Shown here: one piece after another, positions 29,801 to 39,391 of the stretch
Position numbering within the stretch: position 1 is the stretch's first letter
Layout: the number at the start of each line of letters is the position of its first letter
Assembly (NCBI RefSeq): GCF_000484635.1
Contig: NZ_AXVM01000002.1
Span: forward strand, 124,001 to 188,000
Source of the DNA: Comamonas badia DSM 17552
GTDB taxonomy: Bacteria > Pseudomonadota > Gammaproteobacteria > Burkholderiales > Burkholderiaceae_C
Direction of reading: 5' to 3'
DNA length: 64,000 nucleotides
The notes under the pieces: model-generated
The model's input: only the letters and a program-made list of their open reading frames with translations
Told to the model about the DNA's origin: nothing
The model's database searches: none
Translations under genes and position numbers: made by a program

Positions 29801-31003
29801 TCAGGCCGCCGCCCCGACGGCGCATGCCGCGGCATCAGGTGCGCGTGCGGCCGAGCACACCCGGTTGCGCCCCGCCGCCTTGCCGCGGTAGAGCGCTTCA
29901 TCGGCCTGCTGCATCGCACGGTCGAGGCCATCGGCGTCGGTGAAGGCATCCGAGACACCGATGGTGGCGGTGCAGCGGATGGGCACATCCGAATCGGCGA
30001 CGGCAGACACCGTCATGGACTGGATGGCCGCGCGCAGCCGCTCGGCCAGCTGCAGCGCATCGTCCGTGCGGGTGGCAAGACAGATGGCGACGAACTCTTC
30101 TCCGCCCGTGCGGCAGGCCAGATCATGGTGCCGCAGCGTGGCGCGCATCACCTCGGCCACCCGGCAGAGCACCCGGTCGCCCGCCTTGTGGCCATGCGTG
30201 TCGTTGACGCGCTTGAAATGGTCCACGTCCACCAGCAGCAGGTGCGCGGTGTCCGCGCCGCGCGTGCGCAGGTGCGCTTCCAGCGCGTCGGTCATGCCGC
30301 GCCGGTTGAGCAGCCCGGTCAACGGGTCGCGCGCCGCCGTCTCGCGCAGGTCATCGGTCAGGCGGCGCAGCACCAGCCAGATCACGGCCGGCGCCAGCAC
30401 CACCGCAAGCACCGACATGTAGCCGTAGAACACCAGCTGAAAGCGCTGCTCCATGCCCAGCGCCGCCATGCCATCGGTCAGCAGCTTGGCGCATTTCCAG
30501 GCATTGAGCATGCCGATGCCACCGATGAGCACCGCGAAAAACAGCATCTCGGCGCGCAGGTCCCGCGCGAAGCTGCGCACCCCCTGGGCCGCTGTCGCCG
30601 CCATGGCGATGAAGATCAGCGCCGACAGGCCCGAGAGCATGGCGTAGCGCGCCACGGTCCCCAGCCCCCACTGCACCGCGGCCTGCGCGGCCGTGTAGGC
30701 CAGCGCCATCACCAGCAGCGGGCGCAGCAGCGGCGCCGGACGGCCAAAAAAGCGCATCGCGCCCACGAAATACACGGCGGGCGTGCACAGCGTGAGCGTG
30801 TGGTTGATGACGCTGGCCAGGCTCCAGCCCGGCGGACCGCCCAGCAGCTGCAGCACATAGGCCGTGCCCAGCATGAAGTTGCCCAGCGCAAGCACGTCCA
30901 TGCCCAGCTTCCTGCCGCGCAGGCGCGAGCTGAACAGCAGGAACATGGCGCCGAAGCACAGCAGGTGCAGGCACAGGATTGCGACGATGACGGTGGCGAC
31001 CAT
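29801..31003 (-). CDS. Membrane-bound GGDEF diguanylate cyclase
   Basis: The 400-residue protein has about six or seven N-terminal membrane segments (residues 1-212) and a C-terminal GGDEF domain (about 222-385). The active-site loop reads GGEEF (300-304), with DPLTGLLNRRG and VDVDHFKRVNDTHGH upstream. An RxxD inhibitory site (RHHD, 291-294) sits five residues before the loop, so product feedback is expected. No EAL domain is present. It is predicted to make c-di-GMP in response to an unknown membrane signal. Confidence 0.92.
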   Translation of the reverse strand: MVATVIVAILCLHLLCFGAMFLLFSSRLRGRKLGMDVLALGNFMLGTAYVLQLLGGPPGWSLASVINHTLTLCTPAVYFVGAMRFFGRPAPLLRPLLVMALAYTAAQAAVQWGLGTVARYAMLSGLSALIFIAMAATAAQGVRSFARDLRAEMLFFAVLIGGIGMLNAWKCAKLLTDGMAALGMEQRFQLVFYGYMSVLAVVLAPAVIWLVLRRLTDDLRETAARDPLTGLLNRRGMTDALEAHLRTRGADTAHLLLVDVDHFKRVNDTHGHKAGDRVLCRVAEVMRATLRHHDLACRTGGEEFVAICLATRTDDALQLAERLRAAIQSMTVSAVADSDVPIRCTATIGVSDAFTDADGLDRAMQQADEALYRGKAAGRNRVCSAARAPDAAACAVGAAA

Positions 31004-31059
31004 GCCTCATGTCCCTTTGCGGGTTCTGCCCGGACGGCTGCCCGGCGCGACGCGACGCA

Positions 31060-31566
31060 TCATCCCGAATCCGGCAACGCGCATTGCACCGCGTGCGCGC
31101 CCAGCAACTGCACGCAGACCTGCGGAGCTATCTGCACCAGATAGCCACGCCGCCCGCCATTGATCGCAATGCGGTCGAGCGCCAGGATGCTTTCCTCGAT
31201 ATATACCGGCATGGTTTTGCGCACGCCAAACGGCGAAGTGCCGCCCACCTGATAGCCGCTGTGGCGCTGCGCCACTTCAGGCTTGCAGGGCTCGACCGAC
31301 TTGGCGCCGATCTGGCGCGCGAGGTTCTTGGTGGACACCTTGCAGTCTCCATGCATCAGCACGATGAGTGGCCTGGCATCCTGGTCCTGCATCACCAGGG
31401 TCTTGACCACCGCGTGTTCCCGCAGGCCCAGCTGCCGCGCCGATTCATGCGTGCCGCCATGCTCCACGTAGTCATAGGCGTGTTCGGTGAACGCCACGCC
31501 ATGCGCGCGCAGCATCTGCGTCGCCGGGGTTTCGCTCACGTGCTGCGCCTTGTCCTTCTTTGCCAT
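31060..31566 (-). CDS. ybaK: YbaK/EbsC-family aminoacyl-tRNA deacylase
   Basis: Hydrolyses mischarged Cys-tRNA(Pro) or related tRNAs. The 168-residue protein has AVVKTLVMQD with the conserved lysine and MHGDCKVSTKNLAR. The substrate loop is GYQVGGTSPFGVRKTMPVYIEES and the C-terminus GRRGYLVQIAP. It is divergent from the hydrolase gene at 31715, with a repeat copy between them. Confidence 0.92.
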   Translation of the reverse strand: MAKKDKAQHVSETPATQMLRAHGVAFTEHAYDYVEHGGTHESARQLGLREHAVVKTLVMQDQDARPLIVLMHGDCKVSTKNLARQIGAKSVEPCKPEVAQRHSGYQVGGTSPFGVRKTMPVYIEESILALDRIAINGGRRGYLVQIAPQVCVQLLGAHAVQCALPDSG

Positions 31567-31576
31567 GGTTCACCAA

Positions 31577-31612
31577 ATTGATAGCTGCCAGCGCTTGCCC
31601 AATAAGCGCCAA
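31577..31612 (+). repeat. Dispersed REP-like repeat, copy 6
   Basis: TTGATAGCTGCCAGCGCTTG, CCCAAT, AAGCGCC, directly upstream of the ybaK start codon; the clearest copy for defining the core. Confidence 0.75.
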
Positions 31613-31714
31613 GGCATTATTTTGCTTCAAAAATTCCAAGTGTCATCCGTGATCTACCGCCTGCAGTCACCCGTGCGCCAGCACAAGGTACAGCCTGCCG
31701 CCAATAATCAGGCG

Positions 31715-32674
31715 ATGTACCAGGAACGCCTTGTCGCCCGCCACGAAACCATCGCCCTGCGGGGCATGCCCTGCCATCTGCGGCACTGGGGGCCTGCGGA
31801 TTCCTCCCTGGCGCCGCTGGTGCTGCTGCACGGCTGGATGGACGTGGCCGCATCGTGGCAATTCGCCGTCGACGCGCTCAGCAGCGCATTCACCCAGGGG
31901 CGGCGCATCATCGCGCCCGACTGGCGCGGCTTCGGCCTTTCAATGCCGGAGCAGCGGGTCGATTGCTACCACTTCCCCGATTACCTGGCAGACCTCGATG
32001 CGCTGCTCGATCAGGTTGCGGGCGACGCCCCCATCGACCTCGTCGGCCACAGCATGGGCGGCAACATCGCCATGATGTACGCCGGTGCGCGCCCGGCGCG
32101 CATCCGCCGCCTCGTCAATCTGGAAGGCTTCGGCCTGCCCGCCACCCGGCCCGCGCAGGCACCGGGGCGCTATGCGCAGTGGCTCGATGAACTGCGCCGG
32201 CAGCGCCAGGGCGAGCTCGCGCTCAAGACCTACGCCAGCCCCGAGGGCGTGGCCGAGCGCCTGATGAAAACCAACCCGCGCCTGCCTGCCGACAAGGCCG
32301 CCTGGCTGGCGCGGCACTGGGCCCGCCAGGGCAGCGACGGCCGCTGGCACATCCTGGGCGACGCGGCGCAGAAGGTCATCAGCGCGCAGCTCTACCGCGT
32401 GGACGAAGCGCTGGCGCTCTACGCCGCGATCACCGCGCCGGTGCTCAGCGTGGTGGCGGACCACGACAGCCTGGCCCAGTGGTGGAAGGATCGCTTCACG
32501 CTGCAGGAATTCCACGAACGCACCCGCCATGTGCGCCAGCTCACCAGCGCCACCGTGAAGGATGCCGGGCACATGCTGCACCACGACCAGCCGCAGGCCG
32601 TGGCTGGTTTGATCGAGGATTTTTTAGTGCAATCGGCTCGAACCGCAATGCCGGCAAATACAAGCAGCTATTAA
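31715..32674 (+). CDS. Alpha/beta hydrolase
   Basis: From ATG 31715 the protein is 319 residues. The oxyanion motif LLHGWMDVAASW is at about 38-49, the nucleophile elbow LVGHSMGGN has Ser113, and a catalytic His is expected in DAGHMLHHDQP near 290. An Asp follows VLSVVADHDS. There is no signal peptide. The last codons (QSARTAMPANTSSY) run into a repeat copy, so the C-terminus may have been altered by it. Substrate unknown. Confidence 0.85.
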   Translation: MYQERLVARHETIALRGMPCHLRHWGPADSSLAPLVLLHGWMDVAASWQFAVDALSSAFTQGRRIIAPDWRGFGLSMPEQRVDCYHFPDYLADLDALLDQVAGDAPIDLVGHSMGGNIAMMYAGARPARIRRLVNLEGFGLPATRPAQAPGRYAQWLDELRRQRQGELALKTYASPEGVAERLMKTNPRLPADKAAWLARHWARQGSDGRWHILGDAAQKVISAQLYRVDEALALYAAITAPVLSVVADHDSLAQWWKDRFTLQEFHERTRHVRQLTSATVKDAGHMLHHDQPQAVAGLIEDFLVQSARTAMPANTSSY

Positions 32675-32677
32675 ATA
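32641..32677 (-). repeat. Dispersed REP-like repeat, copy 7 (at hydrolase 3' end)
   Basis: The minus strand reads TTTAATAGCTGCTTGTATTTG followed by CCGGCATTGCGG. The core is less conserved and overlaps the last codons of the hydrolase. Confidence 0.45.
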
Positions 32678-32741
32678 TATAGTAAACCTGTGCGTGAGAA
32701 AATCAAAGGCTATCTTCCGCAATCAATGCACAGGATTACCC

Positions 32742-33846
32742 ATGGACGCAGAACAAATCAACCTCATCGGCACCACCCTCGAAGACCTCGGTGAGCGCAC
32801 CGCGGACTTGCGGAGGTATCTTTGACTACGATGCCAAATACGAACGCCTGCGCACGGTAAACGCCTCGCTCGAAGACCCGAACGTCTGGAACGACCCGAA
32901 GAAGGCCCAGGAGCTGGGCAAGGAAAAGAAGCTGCTCGACGGCGTGGTGCTCACGCTGCAAAAGCTCACGCAGGAGATCGCCGACAACACCGAGCTCTAC
33001 GAGATGAGCAAGGACGAAGGCGATGAAGCCGGCATCGCCGCCATCGCGGGCGAGGTCGAGAAGCTCCAGCCGCTGATCGAGGAGCTGGAGTTCCGCCGCA
33101 TGTTCAGCAAGGAGGCGGACCCGCTCAACTGCTACATCGACATCCAGGCCGGCGCCGGCGGCACCGAGGCCTGCGACTGGGCCGGCATGCTGCTGCGCCA
33201 ATACCTCAAGTACGCCGAGCGCAAGGGCTTCAAGGCGACGGTGGACGAAGAAACGCCGGGCGACGTGGCCGGCATCAAGGGCGCGACCATCCATGTCGAG
33301 GGCGAATACGCCTACGGGCTGCTGCGCACCGAAACCGGCGTGCACCGGCTGGTGCGCAAGAGCCCGTTCGACAGCTCGGGCGGACGCCACACCTCGTTCG
33401 CCTCGCTCTTCGTCTACCCGGAAATCGACGACTCGATCGAGATCAACATCAACCCGGCGGACGTGCGCACCGACACCTTCCGCGCCAGCGGCGCGGGCGG
33501 GCAGCACATCAACAAGACCGATTCGGCCGTGCGCCTCACCCACCTCCCCACCGGCATCGTCGTGCAGTGCCAGGACGGGCGCAGCCAGCACAGCAACCGC
33601 GACGTCGCCTGGCAGCGCCTGCGCTCGCGCCTGTACGAGCACGAGATGCAGAAGCGCATGGTCGAGCAGCAGGCGCTGGAAGACACCAAGAGCGACGTCG
33701 GCTGGGGCCACCAGATACGTTCCTACGTGCTGGACAACAGCCGCATCAAGGATTTGCGCACCAACGTGGAAGTCTCTGCCACGCAGAAGGTGCTGGACGG
33801 CGATCTCGATGTCTTCATCGAGGCCTCGCTCAAACAAGGCGTTTAA
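32742..33846 (+). CDS. prfB: Peptide chain release factor 2 (PrfB), programmed +1 frameshift
   Basis: Recognises UGA and UAA stop codons. Translation starts at ATG 32742 and meets an in-frame TGA after 27 codons (32823-32825). Shifting +1 at CTT-TGA-C enters the long frame ([16 protein letters not shown]) and gives a 367-residue protein. The SPF-type anticodon-like motif and the catalytic GGQ ([16 protein letters not shown]) are present. This is the classical autoregulatory frameshift: low RF2 favours slippage. Confidence 0.96.
32811..32826 (+). promoter_or_regulatory. RF2 programmed frameshift site
   Basis: CGGAGGTATCTTTGAC: a GGAG(G) Shine-Dalgarno-like stimulator, then TAT, the slippery CTT and the UGA-C stop context. 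It differs from the usual AGGGGG stimulator only slightly. Confidence 0.93.
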
Positions 33847-33869
33847 ACGCCTGACCCAAGGAGTTCACC

Positions 33870-36578
33870 ATGATGAGAGAAGGCACCGCCAGCGCGGTCT
33901 ATCGCCTGCAGTACCAGGCGCCGGCGTTCTGGGTCGATACGGTCGATCTGGCATTTGACCTCGACCCGGCCAAGACACGCGTGCTCAACAAGATGCGCCT
34001 GCGCCGCAACCCGGAGGTGGCGGCAGAGGCGCTGCGCCTGGATGGCGAAGAGTTGAACCTGGCGCGCGTGCTGGTGAACGGTGCGGGCACCAGTTTCAAG
34101 ATCGAGGAAAACCAGCTGGTGCTGGAAAACCTGCCCGAGGGCAACGACCCCTTCGATCTGGAAATCTTCACCACCTGCGCGCCCGAGAAGAACACCCATC
34201 TGATGGGCCTGTACGTCAGCAACGACACCTTCTTCACCCAGTGCGAGGCGCAGGGCTTTCGCCGCATCACCTATTACCTGGATCGCCCCGATGTGATGGC
34301 GAGCTTCACCGTCACCCTGCGCGCGGACAAGAAGCGCTACCCGGTGCTGCTCTCCAACGGCAACCTCGTGGAATCGGGCGAGCTGGAGGGCGGACGCCAC
34401 TTCGCCAAATGGGTCGATCCGCACAAGAAGCCCTGCTACCTGTTCGCGCTCGTCGCGGGCCAGCTCGTCGCGCGCGAGCAGCAGATCACGAGCCGCGCGG
34501 GCAAAGAGCACCTGCTGCAGGTCTACGTGCGCCCCGGCGACCTGGGCAAGACCGAACACGCGATGAACTCGCTGATGGCCGCCATCGCCTGGGACGAGAC
34601 GCGCTTCGGCCTGTCGCTCGATCTGGACCGCTTCATGATCGTCGCCACCAGCGACTTCAACATGGGCGCGATGGAAAACAAGGGCCTGAACATCTTCAAC
34701 ACCAAGTACGTGCTGGCCAGTCCATCGACTGCCACCGATCTGGACTACGCCAACATCGAAGGGGTCGTAGGCCACGAGTATTTCCACAACTGGACGGGCG
34801 ACCGCGTCACCTGCCGCGACTGGTTCCAGCTCTCGCTCAAGGAAGGCCTCACGGTCTTTCGCGATCAGGAATTCTCGATGGACATGGCGGGCTCGCTATC
34901 TGCGCGCGCCACGCGCCGCATCGAAGACGTGCGCGTGCTGCGCACCGCGCAGTTCCCCGAGGACGCAGGCCCCATGGCCCACCCGGTGCGGCCCGACAGC
35001 TATGTGGAAATCAACAATTTCTACACCGTCACGGTGTACGAAAAAGGCGCCGAAGTCGTGCGCATGCAGCGCACCCTGGTCGGTGGCCACGAGGGCTTTG
35101 CCCAGGGCATGAAACTCTACTTCGAGCGCCACGACGGGCACGCCGTCACCTGCGACGATTTCGCGCAGGCGATCGCCGACGCCAACCCCGGCAGCGCGCT
35201 CGCCACGCACCTCGATCAATTCAAGCGCTGGTACAGCCAATCGGGCACGCCGTGCGTCAAGGCCACGGGGCAGTACGACGCCGCCGCGCAGACCTGGACG
35301 CTCACGCTCTCGCAATCCTGCCCGGCCACGCCCGGCCAGCCGGGCAAGCTGCCCTTCGTGATTCCGGTCGCCATGGGGCTGGTGGCGCAGGACGGCGCGC
35401 AACTGCCCCTGCAACTCGAAGGCGAGGCGACGGCCAGCGGCACCAGCCGCACGCTGGTGCTGCACGAGGCCAGCCAGAGCTTCACCTTCGTGAACGTGGC
35501 GGCCGAGCCCGTGCCCTCGCTGCTGCGCGGCTTCAGCGCGCCGGTCATCCTAGAGCACGACGACAGCGATGCCGCCCTGCTCACGCTGCTGGCGAGCGAC
35601 AGCGACGCCTTCAACCGCTGGGAGGCTGGCCAGCGCCTGCTGCTGCGCACCGCTCTCAATGCGATAGCTTCTGACGCCGGCGCAGCAAGCGTTACAGGCC
35701 AGAATGCCCTGATACCCGCCACCGTCGTGGAGGCCCTGCGCACTGTGCTGCGCCACCCGCAGCTCGATGCTGCCTTCAAGGAACTGGTGCTCACGCTGCC
35801 GTCGGAAGCCTACATCGCCGAGCAGGTCGAAGTGGTCGATCCACAGCAGATCCACGCTGTGCGCGAGCAGCTTCGCGCCCAGCTGGCGCGTGAGCTGCAG
35901 GCCGATTGGGTCTGGGCCTTCGAGACCCACCAGGCCAGTGGCGCCTACCGGCCCGATGCCATCAGCAGCGGCCGCCGCGCGCTCACCAGCCTGGCGCTTT
36001 CCATGTTGTGCCTTGCGGCCCGCGAGAGCGGCGACGCCATCTGGCCCGGCAAGGCGCTGCAGCGCTTCAAGGACGCAGGCAACATGACTGATCGCCTCGG
36101 CGCCCTGGGCGCGCTCGTCGCCAGCGGCCACGAACTCGCCAGGCCGGCGCTGGAACGTTTTCACGACCGCTTCAAGGACGATGCGCTGGTGCTCGATAAA
36201 TGGTTTGCCCTGCAGGCCGGCCGCACCGACCGCGGCGGCGACGTGCTGCCCGCCGTGCAGCAATTGCTGAAGCACCCGGACTTCAACCTCAAGAACCCCA
36301 ACCGCGCGCGCAGCCTCGTCTTCAGCTACTGCAGCGCCAACCCGGCGGGCTTTCATCGCCAGGACGGTGCGGGCTACGCCTTCTGGGCCGAGCAGGTGCT
36401 TCTGCTGGATGCCTTCAACCCGCAGGTCGCCGCCCGCCTGGCGCGCGCGCTCGACCGCTGGAAGAAGCTGGCCGAGCCCTACCGCGCGCTGGCGCGCGCC
36501 GCCATCGAGCGCGTGGCCGCCGCGCCCAAGCTCTCCAACGACGTGCGCGAACTCGTCACGCACGCGCTCGCCGACTGA
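33870..36578 (+). CDS. pepN: Aminopeptidase N (PepN, M1 family)
   Basis: Zinc aminopeptidase of 902 residues, close to E. coli PepN. The substrate motif GAMENKGLN is near 267-275. The zinc motif [17 protein letters not shown] starts at 302 and the third ligand Glu is in [10 protein letters not shown]. The catalytic Tyr is expected in [16 protein letters not shown]-terminal alpha-helical domain follows. Residues encoded by 35659-35705 ([18 protein letters not shown]) coincide with a repeat copy and probably form a tolerated insertion in a linker. Confidence 0.95.
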   Translation: MMREGTASAVYRLQYQAPAFWVDTVDLAFDLDPAKTRVLNKMRLRRNPEVAAEALRLDGEELNLARVLVNGAGTSFKIEENQLVLENLPEGNDPFDLEIFTTCAPEKNTHLMGLYVSNDTFFTQCEAQGFRRITYYLDRPDVMASFTVTLRADKKRYPVLLSNGNLVESGELEGGRHFAKWVDPHKKPCYLFALVAGQLVAREQQITSRAGKEHLLQVYVRPGDLGKTEHAMNSLMAAIAWDETRFGLSLDLDRFMIVATSDFNMGAMENKGLNIFNTKYVLASPSTATDLDYANIEGVVGHEYFHNWTGDRVTCRDWFQLSLKEGLTVFRDQEFSMDMAGSLSARATRRIEDVRVLRTAQFPEDAGPMAHPVRPDSYVEINNFYTVTVYEKGAEVVRMQRTLVGGHEGFAQGMKLYFERHDGHAVTCDDFAQAIADANPGSALATHLDQFKRWYSQSGTPCVKATGQYDAAAQTWTLTLSQSCPATPGQPGKLPFVIPVAMGLVAQDGAQLPLQLEGEATASGTSRTLVLHEASQSFTFVNVAAEPVPSLLRGFSAPVILEHDDSDAALLTLLASDSDAFNRWEAGQRLLLRTALNAIASDAGAASVTGQNALIPATVVEALRTVLRHPQLDAAFKELVLTLPSEAYIAEQVEVVDPQQIHAVREQLRAQLARELQADWVWAFETHQASGAYRPDAISSGRRALTSLALSMLCLAARESGDAIWPGKALQRFKDAGNMTDRLGALGALVASGHELARPALERFHDRFKDDALVLDKWFALQAGRTDRGGDVLPAVQQLLKHPDFNLKNPNRARSLVFSYCSANPAGFHRQDGAGYAFWAEQVLLLDAFNPQVAARLARALDRWKKLAEPYRALARAAIERVAAAPKLSNDVRELVTHALAD
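35659..35705 (+). repeat. Dispersed REP-like repeat, copy 8 (inside pepN)
   Basis: GCGATAGCTTCTGACGCCGG, then CAGCAAGCGTTACAGGCCAG. The GATAGCTNNT start and AGCGNTACAGGCC end match the layout of intergenic copies, but the frame is open through it. Confidence 0.5.
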
Positions 36579-36598
36579 AAGGATTGAAAGGAAGCCCC

Positions 36599-37609
36599 AT
36601 GGTCGATCACCGCATCAGCCTCACGCGTTACCTCGTCGAACAGCAGCGCGTGCACGGCCACATCCCCTCCGAGCTGCGCCTGCTGCTCGAAGTCGTGGCG
36701 CGCGCCTGCAAGCGCATCAGCTTCGCGGTCAACAAGGGCGAACTCGGCGACGTGATGGGCAGCGCCGGCACCGAGAACGTGCAGGGCGAGGTGCAGAAGA
36801 AGCTGGACATCATCGCCAACGAAACCCTGATCGAGGCCAACGAATGGGGCGGCCACCTGGCGGCCATGGCCAGCGAGGAGATGGAAGGCATCTACGTCGT
36901 GCCCAACCGCTACCCGCAGGGCGAATACCTGCTCATGTTCGACCCGCTCGACGGCTCATCCAACATCGACGTGAACGTCAGCATTGGCACCATCTTCAGC
37001 GTGCTGAAGAAACCCGAAGGCCACCCTGGCGTACATGACGACGACTTTCTGCAACCCGGCCACTGCCAGGTCGCCGCCGGCTACTGCGTCTACGGCCCGC
37101 AGACCACGCTGGCACTCACCGTGGGCGACGGCGTCGCCATGTTCACACTGGATCGCGAGCAGGGCTCCTTCGTGCTCATCCGCGAGAACGTGCGCATTCC
37201 CGAGGACACCAAGGAATTCGCCATCAACATGAGCAATATGCGCCACTGGGACGAGCCCGTGCGCCGCTACATCGACGAATGCCTGCAAGGCAAGGATGGC
37301 CCACGCGGCAAGGACTTCAACATGCGCTGGATCGCCAGCATGGTGGCCGACGTGCACCGCATCCTGAGCCGCGGCGGCATCTTCATGTACCCCTGGGACA
37401 AACGCGAGCCCAACAAGCCCGGCAAGCTGCGCCTGATGTACGAGGCCAACCCCATGGGCTGGCTCGTCGAGCAGGCGGGCGGCGCAGCCACCAACGGCAG
37501 GCAGCGCATTCTGGACATTCAGCCCACCAGGCTGCACGAGCGCGTGAGCGTGATCCTCGGCTCGAAGAATGAAGTCGAACGCGTGACCGGCTACCACGGC
37601 AAAGCCTGA
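36599..37609 (+). CDS. fbp: Class 1 fructose-1,6-bisphosphatase Fbp
   Basis: Gluconeogenic phosphatase of 336 residues from ATG 36599, with GGAAG upstream. Metal-binding motifs are the EE pair in ASEEMEGI and [22 protein letters not shown]. The substrate region includes [15 protein letters not shown] and GGIFMYPWD. It follows pepN by 20 bases, so co-transcription is likely. Confidence 0.96.
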   Translation: MVDHRISLTRYLVEQQRVHGHIPSELRLLLEVVARACKRISFAVNKGELGDVMGSAGTENVQGEVQKKLDIIANETLIEANEWGGHLAAMASEEMEGIYVVPNRYPQGEYLLMFDPLDGSSNIDVNVSIGTIFSVLKKPEGHPGVHDDDFLQPGHCQVAAGYCVYGPQTTLALTVGDGVAMFTLDREQGSFVLIRENVRIPEDTKEFAINMSNMRHWDEPVRRYIDECLQGKDGPRGKDFNMRWIASMVADVHRILSRGGIFMYPWDKREPNKPGKLRLMYEANPMGWLVEQAGGAATNGRQRILDIQPTRLHERVSVILGSKNEVERVTGYHGKA

Positions 37610-37660
37610 AACCCGACCTGCCGCGCCGCACCCAGGTTTCCATCAGATTGCGCCCGGCTC

Positions 37661-38353
37661 ATGGAATTTTCTCTTTTAACCCTGGCTTCCGCGTTCGGCA
37701 AAAGCCTGCTGTTCGCCCTGGCCGGCGTGCTGCCCATCATCAATCCGCTGGCCACCGCACCCATCTTCGTCAGCTGGACCCAGGGCATGAGCATCTCCCA
37801 GCGCCACCAGCTGGCCACCACCGTCGGCAAATACGTCGCGATTCTGCTGGCCATCACGATGACCCTGGGCTCGCTGGTGCTGGACCTGTTCGGCATCTCG
37901 CTGCCCGTGGTGCGGGTGGCGGGCGGCATCATCGTGGCCTACAACGCCTGGCTGATGCTCAACACCCAGCAGCCCACCCACGACGACACCGCCCAGATGG
38001 CGCAAACCCTGACCGAAGACAACGCGCGCCTGAACACCTTCTATCCGCTGTCCTTCCCCATCACCTGCGGCCCCGGCTCACTGGCCGCCGCCATTGCCGT
38101 GGGCGCAAGCCTGCGCACGCCGCGCATCACGGAAACCCTGGCCAGCCTCGCCGGCGCACTGGCCGGCATGGTGCTGCTGGGAATGCTGGTGGCCGCCACC
38201 TTCCGCTATGCAGGCATCGTCTTGCGCAAACTCGGCGAAGTCGGCCAGCTCGTCTTCCTCCGGATCATGGCCTTCATCCTGCTGTCGGTGGGCGTGCAGA
38301 TCGTCTGGGACGGCATCCGCGGCCTGATCGCGACCCTTCCCTCCTCCATCTGA
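37661..38353 (+). CDS. MarC family integral membrane protein
   Basis: The 230-residue protein has about six membrane segments. Family signatures are the N-terminal LFALAGVLPIINPLATAPIF and the repeated FYPLSFPITCGPGSLAAAIAVGA, each with the conserved NP or GPG turn. MarC proteins are annotated as putative transporters; a proven substrate is lacking. It begins 51 bases after fbp. Confidence 0.9.
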   Translation: MEFSLLTLASAFGKSLLFALAGVLPIINPLATAPIFVSWTQGMSISQRHQLATTVGKYVAILLAITMTLGSLVLDLFGISLPVVRVAGGIIVAYNAWLMLNTQQPTHDDTAQMAQTLTEDNARLNTFYPLSFPITCGPGSLAAAIAVGASLRTPRITETLASLAGALAGMVLLGMLVAATFRYAGIVLRKLGEVGQLVFLRIMAFILLSVGVQIVWDGIRGLIATLPSSI

Positions 38354-38389
38354 GTTTTGCCGAACACGCGGCAAGCCCTCGCACGCCTA

Positions 38390-38395
38390 TATAAT
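38390..38395 (+). promoter_or_regulatory. Perfect -10 box of the disrupted tRNA-Thr gene
   Basis: TATAAT ends 11 bases before the first base of the truncated tRNA half at 38406. No convincing -35 is visible. It may now drive the intact tRNA at 38559 through the 114-base spacer. Confidence 0.6.
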
Positions 38396-38405
38396 GCCGG
38401 GCTTG

Positions 38406-38444
38406 GCCGGAGTAGCTCAGTCGGTAGAGCAGCTCATTCGTAAT
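38406..38444 (+). pseudogene. 5' half of a split tRNA-Thr(CGT) gene (left att site)
   Basis: The first 39 bases match a tRNA-Thr(CGT): acceptor GCCGGAG, D arm GTAGCTCAGTCGGTAGAGC, and 5' anticodon stem plus loop ending CATTCGTAAT. After 38444 the sequence diverges (CAGGACAGCG). The missing part is found at 43636-43684, where ATGAG pairs with this half's CTCAT and CTCCGGC pairs exactly with GCCGGAG. The shared core CATTCGTAAT (38435-38444) is the likely recombination site. Confidence 0.8.
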
Positions 38445-38558
38445 CAGGACAGCGATGCTTGACGACGGAAGCAGAAGCTAAGCACGGCAAGGCTTTCGGG
38501 CCGCCAGCAGTCTGATGGCAAGGTAGTACAGACACGGTTTGAACAAGTTTTGATTTTT
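38445..38558 (+). other. 114-base spacer of unknown origin between tRNA half and intact tRNA
   Basis: No ORF or tRNA structure is seen. It separates the truncated tRNA half from the complete tRNA-Thr and holds no clear promoter of its own. It is probably left over from an integration event. Confidence 0.5.
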
Positions 38559-38634
38559 GCCGGTGTAGCTCAGTTGGTAGAGCAGCGCATTCGTAATGCG
38601 AAGGTCGGGGGTTCGACTCCTCTCTCCGGCACCA
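38559..38634 (+). tRNA. tRNA-Thr(CGT), complete
   Basis: D arm, anticodon stem GCGCA/TGCG- around loop TTCGTAA (CGT) and T loop TTCGACT match bacterial thrW; CCA is encoded at 38632-38634. The acceptor GCCGGTG pairs with CTCCGGC except for a U6-U67 mismatch, and the T stem has two G-U pairs. The second CATTCGTAAT copy is at 38588-38597. Probably functional, and the only intact tRNA-Thr(CGT) in view. Confidence 0.88.
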
Positions 38635-38642
38635 CTTGATGT

Positions 38643-38674
38643 AAAAAGGCCACCCCTAACCGGGTGGCCTTTTT
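38643..38674 (+). terminator. Rho-independent terminator after tRNA-Thr
   Basis: AAAAAGGCCACCC (38643-38655), six-base loop, GGGTGGCCTTTTT (38662-38674): a 13-bp stem ending in T's, nine bases after the tRNA. Confidence 0.93.
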
Positions 38675-38889
38675 GCTTTCCGGCCCTCCTTCAACACGCG
38701 GCCTTTTCTCGCGTCAATCATCGAATGCGGGCCGATGTGCGTAGCCCACACGCCGACGCAAATGATGATATTTTTTCTGTTGACGGGCATTCAGACTTCA
38801 CTCCAGCGCGCTACCTAACGGGGCGTTCGGCGGGGTCGGCCACCTCGTTCGGGCGCTCCACAAACCTTAACTTTTTTGGAGCGAATCAA
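38675..38889 (+). other. Leader region of the island's first small operon
   Basis: The 215 bases hold no supported gene. The only clear signal is the GGAG at 38878-38881 serving the next ORF. A TTGACG near 38800 lacks a matching -10. Confidence 0.4.
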
Positions 38890-39045
38890 ATGAACATCAA
38901 CAACCTGATCGAAGCCGTCCACGATGATCTGACCATCATCTTCGAGGAGCTGACCTCATCTCGCGGCGTGCGCGCCGTGGCTGCATGGCAAGCGCTGTGC
39001 GAGCCCGATGTTTCCTACGCCCTTGACGACGAGGATCGGCGATGA
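38890..39045 (+). CDS. Hypothetical small protein (51 residues)
   Basis: ATG 38890 follows GGAG at good spacing. The acidic peptide (MNINNLIEAVHDDLTIIFEE ... ending YALDDEDRR) has no recognised domain. Its stop overlaps the next start (ATGA at 39042-39045), so the two are translated together. It belongs to the tRNA-Thr island. Confidence 0.65.
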   Translation: MNINNLIEAVHDDLTIIFEELTSSRGVRAVAAWQALCEPDVSYALDDEDRR

Positions 39046-39302
39046 ATAAGCGGCCCAGCTATGAGGCGCGCCACCCGGTGGCCGTCGCGCTCGCGGGCTT
39101 GGCTCGCGCCCTGCGCTCTGGTGCGGACATCCTCGACGGACTGGCTGAACAGGCCCGCAGCGTCGGGGTGGAGCCCTGGTCGGCGGACTTCGACGATGCG
39201 GCGCGCCTCCTCGGCTACCACTACAGCCGCGCGTGGAACGCCTACGTCTCCCGCGAGGACCTCGCCGTGGCCGAGCGTCACCCGCTCGCCCACATGCACT
39301 AG
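39042..39302 (+). CDS. Hypothetical small protein (86 residues)
   Basis: Translationally coupled to the 51-residue ORF. It is largely helical in appearance (HPVAVALAGLARALRSGADIL, then a D/A-rich middle and YHYSRAWNAYVSREDLAVAERHP). No family recognised. A terminator follows at 39360. Confidence 0.6.
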   Translation: MNKRPSYEARHPVAVALAGLARALRSGADILDGLAEQARSVGVEPWSADFDDAARLLGYHYSRAWNAYVSREDLAVAERHPLAHMH

Positions 39303-39359
39303 GTTTGATGCCAGCGGCGGAGTCGGTACAGAGGCCGAGGTTGCTCCGCCGTGTTTCGG

Positions 39360-39391
39360 AGGGGATGCTCGAAAGGCATCCCCTTCTTTTT
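39360..39391 (+). terminator. Terminator after the small island operon
   Basis: AGGGGATGC (39360-39368), seven-base loop, GCATCCCCT (39376-39384), then TCTTTTT. It reaches the stop codon of the convergent gene at 39391. Confidence 0.85.

Noticed and set aside
32742..32825. prfB as a frameshift mutation or sequencing error
   Set aside because: The CTT-TGA-C context with a Shine-Dalgarno-like stimulator is the well-known programmed RF2 site.
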